Shown: positions 50,301 through 59,300 of the stretch, one piece after another
How the letters are laid out: each line of letters starts with the position of its first letter
Position numbering within the stretch: the stretch's first letter is position 1
Assembly: GCA_016795485.1 (NCBI GenBank)
Contig: JAEUHM010000041.1
Coordinates: 372,001-436,000, forward strand
DNA length: 64,000 bases
DNA from: Verrucomicrobiaceae bacterium
Lineage (GTDB): Bacteria; Verrucomicrobiota; Verrucomicrobiia; Verrucomicrobiales; Verrucomicrobiaceae
Reading direction: 5' to 3'
Program-made: the position numbers and the translations under genes
Notes under the pieces: model-generated
Seen by the model: only the letters and a program-made list of their open reading frames with translations
Told to the model about the DNA's origin: nothing
Databases searched by the model: none

Positions 50301-53300
50301 CGCCAGCGAAGACAAGCCCGCCTGTTGCCCCACCGATATTGGACAGGCCAGCAATCTCCAGCGTGCCCTCGTTGAGTGTGGTTTTGCGAGAGCCTCCACC
50401 TGCGGTGTTTGCGCCACTTAGCACGAGTACTCCACGACCAGATTTGGTGATATCAGCAGCAGTACTCAATGGGGACGAGATCGTTGCTGTCACAGTTCCG
50501 CCAGCGGCTGCTGCGGTTGGGTTCTGAACGAAAATGACGTATTCATTGGTTCCACCCACAGAAATACCGCTGTCAAAGCCACCGAGAGTAACCCCCATAG
50601 CGGGAGTTCCTGTGGTGGCTGCTGTAGCGGTAAACAGCATGGTTCCCGAAGTCACCACAAGGGTCTGGCCCGCGCCGTTGCCGGTGACATTCACGGTTCC
50701 GGCAGCGGTGTTACTGTTGTTGACGACAAGAGCATTGATCGTCGTCATCCCGACTCCAGTTAGATCGGCCGCCAACGACTCACGGATGTTGTCTGTGGCA
50801 CCTGCGAGGGTGGCAAAGGTGTTGTATTCCGTAGTGAGGTCCAGCGGACGAAGGCCTGAGCCCGAACCGGTTGCAACAACATACGTCATGAGGGAGTTGC
50901 CCATATTTGCATCACCGAGGGCAGCCGTAGTAACCTCACCGATGGCCCAAGGGACAATCGATATGTTCTTCGTGCCAGCGGCGCCAAGCCCGCCCACGAG
51001 GGTTCCCGCAAAGGCTGTTTCGTTAGCCGTGCCCGAAGCAATACGCAGGAAGTTGCGATCATTTGCACTGCCTCCCAGATTGCGTCCACGCGCTGTGAGA
51101 GTTGAACTATTCACCCTTACAAAGTTGCTGGTGATGAGTCCGGCAATACCCGTGGTTCCGCTTGCATCTCCGCGGAAGTAGTTCGCACCCGAACCGAAGG
51201 TCAAAACTCCAACGGTTTCGTTGGTGGTGGCGTTTTGATCCGTTCTGATAGCAAGACCGCTTGGACGAGCTTCACTGTTCCAGGCCCCATCAGCGGAGTT
51301 CAGCGTGATTGGCATCGTGTCGAGGAAGCGTGTGCCTGAGCGAGTGGTACCGTTATTGCTGATCAAGAAGCTGCCCCCCTTGTTTATCGTTAGGCTAGAA
51401 GCATCCATGGTAGCAGCACCTTCGACATACATTAAGCCACCGTTGACTACCAGTGCACCAGTGTAGCCAGCGCCCGAGACGCCAGTGAAGAGGAGGTTAC
51501 CAACCCCGCTGCTGCCATTGCGGGTAATGCTACCGCTACCCGTAAATACCCCTGCATAAGTGCCGCTGGCAGTTGACGCGATGGTAAGGTTGTTGGTGCC
51601 AAGTGCCACCGTGCCAAACCCGAATCCTGCACTGGCATTGCCACCCGAGAGGTTTCCAATCGTTTCATTAGCGAGGAGTTGAAGAGTTGACTGCCGATCG
51701 TCGGCCAAAACTACCGATGACGTGTCGCCAATGGCATTCCCACCAGAAACTTGCAACGTGCCAGCCTGGATGTTGGTGGCACCAGTGAAGTTATTGATGG
51801 TGTTGGAAAGTCGAAGAACTCCATTGCCCGTTTTGGTTACTGCTTGGTTAAGACCAATTTGGGAGGCAATGTTCAAGACCGCTGCTCCTTCATGGGTGAC
51901 AACCACATCGGTAAGACCAGATGTGAGTCTGCCGCCCGTGATCGTCGCTGTTCCAGCTGAAGCATTGGTAGTGAGAAGGATACCACCATTCAGAATGTCC
52001 AGAGAGGCAGTGTTGCCGACCGTGATCGTGCCACTAGTTGCGTTATCGAACGCGAGGGAGTTGATCGTGCGAAGACCGGTAGTTCCGGAATATGCTCCAC
52101 CAGTGTTGGTCACATTTAGACCAGTGGTCCAAGCACTTGCGTCAAGCGACACGGTAGACGCAAGCGCTACAATGTTGTTCGTTCCATTTTTGCCAGCAAA
52201 GTAAAGGCCTGTGCCATCATTCACCGTCAGATAACCTGGCAGAGTTCCGAACGCGTTGACTGCGGTTGAAGTGATGACGCCATTGGTCGCGTCTTGCGTT
52301 CCTGAGGGAAGTTCTACACGAAGAGTGCCTGCTGCGGCAGCGCGAGTGATTGCACCCAAGTTAAGCACTGCGGTCTGGCCGCTTCCCCCGGTTACGGCGA
52401 TACGATTGGAGCCACCACTTGCCAAGGTGAGGCTTGCAACCGCCTGGCTGGTAGGTGCCGTGTCGCTGCCAATCAAGGTCAATGCACCGCCGCGCATATC
52501 AAGACCCGTAGCGGCACGAAGCTTGGTGGCGTTGTTGTCGGTGTAATCGAGTTCCAAGACACCTGCGTCAATACGTACGGCGGTGGTGCTTGTAAGGTTG
52601 GTGTTATCACCCTTCAACGTGATGGTTCCCATTCCAAACTTCTCCACCGGACCTGCACCAGCGAGATTTGCCTCGATCAGGCCACTATAGAGGTTGAAGT
52701 CTGTGGTAACCGTCATGGTTCCAGTGCCAAGAATGGAGCCAGTCAGGCCTGCGGTTGTCTGGCCAACATCAAGACGCAGGGTTGTAAAGTTGAACGTATT
52801 CATGTCCAGGGTGGCAGCGCCCGTACCCGTATCGGCCACGATGACAAAGTCATTCCCGCCAGCGTTGGCGGCACCGTTAACGTCGTTGGCATTGAGATTA
52901 ATGGTAGCACCTGTGCGGGAGTAGAGACCGTTGCTTGTGCCTGCTGTGTGAGCCACCGTTCCTGTAGCGTTCAGATTGAGAACTGCTGTTGCCCCGGTGA
53001 CGATGATATCATCGGAGAAGGTGTTTATCCCCGTCAGGTTCCAGGTCCCTGAGTTCACATTGAGGTCTGCAGCACTGCCGGTTTGAGTGATGCCTCCAGA
53101 GAGATTGCCGATGTTTGTTGCCGCTGTTCCCGTAAGGGTGAGAGAGTTACCAGCAGCGGTGATAGCTCCGGTGTAGCTGATTTCTGTTCCTGAGGTACCA
53201 GCAGTGCTGAGGGTGCCTGCCCCAGTCACCGTAATGGGACGGTCAGTAGTCTGATTTGTGGATCCAACAAACCTCAGGGTGCCCGCTCCCAATGAAATGG

Positions 53301-56300
53301 CCGTTCCATTACCCAGATTGCTAGCTCCTGCGCTGATGTTAGTGACGGTTGAGAAATCAAGGAAGCCGCCATTCACGGCAACATTGCCAGTGAAGGTGTT
53401 TGCGCCTTGGAGGGTTAGGGTGCCAGTGCCTGCTTTGGTCAAACTGCCAGATAGGCCGCCACCGCCTGCGATATCTTCGATCAACCCTGTGACCGTCGTG
53501 AGGCCAGTTCCGTCCATCGTCAACGTTCTACCCACCAGCGCACTGTCTGAAAGCGCGACCGAGCCGATCATCAAGGTGTTGACCGTCTGATTGTTTATCA
53601 AACTATTGTTTTGGTCGTTGTTAACCACATTGCTGATGGTGGTGGCTCCCGCACCAGCAACGGTGAAGGTGCGAACGGCCAGGGCACCAGCCTCGGCCAA
53701 GCGAACTTCATTGATCAGCAATGCAGCAGGACCGGTGAGGCTGTTTGTCAGCGTGCGGTTGCCATTGCTGTTGGTGAGTGTGGTGCCGAAGGTAATATTG
53801 TTCGTGCCGGATACTGTCAGGCCACCATTCATGACAACAGCATTGGCCACAGGCCCCACTCCGCCCGAGGATAGGTCAACCGATCCTTGAAGCGTGCCTC
53901 CAGTCACCGTGAAGGTGCCTGTGCCGAGAGCGTCCTTGTTACCAAGGATCAAAATACCGTCCGCAAGGCTTGTTCCTCCGGTGTGTGTGTTGATGGCGTT
54001 GAGTTGAACGCGTGTATTGGTCTGAGCCCAACCCCCGAGGTCGTCGTTGATCGCGAGAGAGTAAGCATTCCCACCGTCGGAAACTACGCTGTTGATAACG
54101 AGCATGGAATCAGCATCGCCACCCGCAACTGATACGCTGGCGTTACCAGCAAGGGTGATCGGTCCTGAGAATACAGCTTGGCTGGATGTGTCTTGGAGGA
54201 ACACACGAAGGCCCGAACCAGCGCCCAGAGAGATAGCACCGCTTTGATCGACGGTATAGTTGCTGGTAAGCGTTCCACTTGTGTTGTCGATCTGATACTC
54301 TGCAATGGCAGCTGCCGCCATATTGAGCGTTCCTGTCCGAGTGAGCGTGCCCGCATTCACACCCTGAATCACTGTGCGACCGAACAAATTAAAGTTGATG
54401 TTGTTTGTCGCGAATGCAGCACTTGCATTGGCCCCTACGGTCAGAGTGCCCCGTGTGATATTGACATCGCCACTCCAAGTATTTCCTGCATTGCTGAGGG
54501 TAACAGTGCCCGTGAATTGGTTGCCGTTTGAAGCGGTGTTTACACTATCAATGGTTAGGCTTCCGGTCCCTGAAACAGCTCCTGAGAGCGTAATGTTTCG
54601 CGCAGGATCGGTCACAACAGCAGAAGCGTTATCCCGCATGTTAATGAACGAGTTTCCACTGATGTTGACGGTACCACTGTAGGTGTGGTTGGCCGCACCA
54701 CCTGAGAGCGTGCCGCCTGACAGGGTCAATGGAAGGGGGAGGGTACCGGCGGTAGCATTGTTATAGTAGAAAGTGCCGCCAGTAGCGACATTTACCCTTG
54801 CAGCGTTAGTAGCAGTGCCCAAGCCAGTCAGGTTGGTGAGTTCAAGTGTGCCGGCATTGACGGTGAAATCGGAGTTGAGGCCGGTGTTGAAAGTAGGATC
54901 AGCAGCTCCGCTGATCGTCACCTTACCCAAGCCAGCCTTGGTTACATCTTTGTCGCCTTGTAGACCGCCAGACAGAGTAAGGACAGTGGCTGCATCGGCA
55001 ACCGTCCATGTCTGGTGGGCACCGAGACGGAATGGGGCCGAAATATTGACAGCGGCAGGGCCTCCAGCGGAGATCTCCACACCATCTGTGGCGACCTGGG
55101 GCGCAACTTCCAACCGGTTTGTCGCTACGGCCCCTGCGGCGATGGTGACGGACGTCGGTGTATTTGCGGGAGTCGTGCTCTGTTCAAAGGTCAGGCTATT
55201 GATCTTGAAATTCTGCTCCAGCGTGGTGGACACAGCGCCACCAACAATCGTGTCCGCCATAAACACAACGTCCGTGCCCGCTCCAGGAGAGGATGCGGCA
55301 GCAATAGTGCCTGGTTTGTCAGTGGAGAAGTTATTCAAGGCTCCGTTCCAAGCATTGTCGGTCGCACCGGTCCAATAGAGCGTGTTGGTGATGAGGCTTC
55401 CGGTTGTTACTGAGATCAAGGTGTCTGTGACGTTCAGGGTAAAGGAGGTAAATCCGCCTGGGGTAGCTCCCAAGAGCCAATCAGAGATCCCAAGAGCGCC
55501 AAGGGTCAATCCGCCGTCAACCACACTAATGAGGTTGTACGTAGTTCCGCCAGCAAGACCCGAGTCGGTGAGATTAAAGGTGACTTGGTTTCCAGCAAAC
55601 AAGCTCAGCGTTCCCCCGGTAAGAAGCGTCAGTATGTCGGTGGCACTGTCTCCGACATTGAGACCCAGTGTGGTCATCGTGCCGCCAGTGGACCCCAATT
55701 GAAGCGTCGTCAGGTTCGCAAAGTCACTTCCAGCTCCGTCATTCAGATTGAGGGTGGTGCCGCCTTCCGCAACCAAGGTGGTAATCACTCCTGGAGACGT
55801 CAGATTTCCATTCAAGTTGGCGATAGTGCCCGAGTTGCGGACCTCCAGCCCTGTCGTGCCATTGATGGCAGCAGAAACTGTCGATGTGCCGCCCAAGAAC
55901 CTGGTCGAACCGGTGTAGGTCATGCTGGTGGTAGCCCCAATCGTCATCGCACCCGATCCGGTTTTCACCAAGCTGAGCGCTCCACCGCCAGTGTTGTTTA
56001 TGGCATAGGTTCCAGACCCACCTCCGATGGCGACTACGCCGTTGTTATCACCCACCGTAAGGGTGGCTGGACCGACCGCTGAGTTGGTAATCGTGATGTT
56101 ACCGGCAGAAGTGGCTGTCAATCCGTTGATGGTCTCGTTATTGCCATTCAGATTGAACGTGGCAGAAACTCCGGTGGCGGGGCTGAGGATGAGGTTTCCA
56201 TTACTACCTGCACCTGCACCGTTCGGAATCACTTCAGAAGCACCCAGACGCAACGTTCCGCTGTTAATGGTCAAGGAGCCTGCGGTGACCGTGTCTTGCC

Positions 56301-59300
56301 AGGGAGTAGAGGCCGTTCCACTCAGGGTAAGAGTTCCTGTGCTAGACCACACTGGGTTCAAATTGAATGCGGTGGACGTGGTGATGTTCCCGGTGATGTT
56401 CACGTCACCCGTGCCATTGAATGTCAGTGACCTTGATGCGGTGATGGCGTTGCTGGTGAGGTTGCCAATCGTGAGCGACTTTCCAGCAGAGATGTAGTTG
56501 TTGATCGAGTTTGAGTTGGCCCCCGAGTTGTTGGTGTAGTTTGGAATCGTGAGGCTGTAATCTCCCGTGAATGCGGCCGTGGTATTGTTGCTCTGCGTGA
56601 CTAAAGGAGTATTTACCGTCCGGTCACCACCGTGGGCAAAGACGATGGAGTTACCGAGGGCAAGCTGAGTAGCACCCGCCGCGTTGTCGTGACCGATACC
56701 GAAGGGACCAGTAGAAACCGTAGTGACGCCTGTAAAGCTGTTGTTTCCACTCAAGATCCACGTCGCACCACCATCGATCGTCACTCCAAGCGCGCCATTA
56801 TCTACTAGATTGGAAGTGATGGCATTGCCGCTGGAGTTGTTTCCGCGCAAAAACAGTGTTTTTGCTCCGGTGACTGAGTTTTCGACATTGGTCAAAATCA
56901 ATGCACCTGAGCCATTGGCGTGAATCTGGTTCGAGGCAGTCGTCACATTCATCCGAACCAAGCGATCTGAAGTCTCTCCGACTCCAACATAGTTAAGGAT
57001 ACCAGCACCCGTCGTCCCGTTACCCATCAGAAGTGCTCCGGCAGCAGTGTTCGCGCCAACGGTGGTTCCTATACTCGATGGGCCTGACACGGCGCTATTG
57101 CCCAGGCTTTGAACCGTAAGCGTGCCAGCACTGATTGTGGTGGTGCCTTCGTAGGTGTTGTTGCCGAACAGTTGAAGAATGCCAGAGCCAGTCTTCACAA
57201 GACCGCTGCCCGTGGCACCGCTGATCACTCCCGTGATGGTGGCGAACTCAGAGCCCGTCGAACCATTGTCGTCGGCTTGGATGGTCCGAGCACCCGCCGC
57301 TAGGTCAATAGCGTTGCGAAACTCCACTTCACCAATCGAATTGGCAGTGGAGTTAAAGGTCAATGCCGAGCCCGTAGGAACGAATCCGCCGGAGTTCCAA
57401 GTGAGCGCTGTGGGTGTTGCAAGTCCGCCGATTGCGACGATGAGCTTGTCTCCGTTGGCGGCAAAACCACCAGCACCCGTGAAGCTGACCTCACTAGCAT
57501 TCCCCGCAGTGGCCGTTGCGACCAGATTGCGAGTGAAGGTCCCAGAACTGATCAATTGACCTCCACCAAAGACGATTGGGCTGTTGGTAGGGATGTTGGC
57601 ATTGTTTGCACCCGCACCCAAACCACCTGCGGTGATGGTCGTTAGGCCGGTGTAGCTGTTTGAAGTTCCTACCAAATGCCAGACGCCAGCGCCAATCTTG
57701 CTGAGGCTGGTTGGCAACAAGTTGTTGTCGGTAATCTGAGGAGCAAAGGTGTTGTCAGCCGTGGATGCACCACCCAGCGTCAAAGTCTGACCCACTATCG
57801 CCCCCGGACCGAAGACGATGGCACCACTGTTCGTAAACGCGAGCGGAGCGTTGGTCGCCGAAGCGTTGGCGATTTGGCCGCCGCCGCCAGCCGTTCCGCT
57901 ATCCAGCGTGAACAGACGATCCGTAGACCCGGACACCGTGCCCGAGTAGCTCAAACCACCTGTTGTTGCAGCCAAGACCAAGCTGGCGGCGTTGGTAGCT
58001 GCATCGGTGTTATCACCACGTCCAATCGGGCTATTGACGCCAATGTTGGCGATGGTGGGAATCGTCACCAAACCCGTGGTGCCACCGATGGTGGTGACGC
58101 CAGTGTAGTTGCTGGTTCCGCTCCAGGTGGGTGCACCTGTCGTGCCGAGTTTGCTGACGTTCAACTTTCCGCTACCGGTTTCACTAAATGTACCAGCCCA
58201 AGTTCCAGCACCGGTCTGAACCAGTGTAACGTCTGTGGATCCTACATTGCGAATAGTTCCAGCTCCATCCAAGGCGGCGACAGTGGGGGTAGCCGCAAAA
58301 GCAACGGATGTGTTGAAGTCCAAGAAGGCATTCTGGCGAACAATGGTGGCGGTTCCAGCAAGGGCGGCCAATCGCGCATTGGCTCCGTTGAGCTCAACAG
58401 TGCCTTCGTTGATAGCAGTAGTGCCGGTCTGAGCGTTGGTGCCAAAGAAGATCAATTTTCCAGCGCCACTCTTGGTAAAGCCACCAGTTTGCGCGGAGCC
58501 AATGTTTACGGGGTTGGTACCAGAACCGATGTTGAGGACGTCGGACGCACCATCTACACGGATATTTATGTTTGTCGCGGCCGCACTAGCCAAGATGAGA
58601 CGAGCGGTACCACTATCAGAGACAATGCTCGAAGTTCCACCAGCTTGGAGCAGGGAACCCGTAGCACCTAGCGTTAGGTTACCACTCATGGTCAACGTGT
58701 GGTTGGTCATCTTCAGCGAGCTAACTGACACAGCGCCGGAAGTGAAGCTGCCAGTGATGAGGTTATGATTAGCAGCAGTGAGAGCAGCCGGTGCGTTTAC
58801 AAAACCAGCATCTGTTCCATACACGGGAGTCACCATAACACCGGCGTTGGAGCGAGCAAAGTTAGCACCGTTGATGAAGATGTGGCCGTTGCCGGGCAAC
58901 GTGGTTGCCGTGGAAGTAGCAACGCCCGTTATCGTAATCGTGCCACCTGCGGCTCCACTTGTGTTCAAATTGACGGTAGATGTCCCGTTGACTGTGCCCA
59001 AAGATGCAAACGTCAGGTTTGCAGCGGCTCCGGCACCACCCGAGGTAAGAATGACCGTTCCAGAGCCAGCAGTAGGAGTGAGCGCACCAAGCGCCTCCGT
59101 GGTGGGAGTTCCACTAACTCCAGTGAACTGTAGCGTGCCACCAGCCGTGCCAGCAGCAGTGTTGGCATTGAAGGTAATAGCACTGGCATCCGCGATAACA
59201 GTTGAGGCAGCACCGTTCGCGGTGAGCTTCAGCGTGCCGTTGCTGATCGTTGTAGCACCTGTGTAGGAGTTTGCGCCAGACAGGACCCACGTTCCAGGAC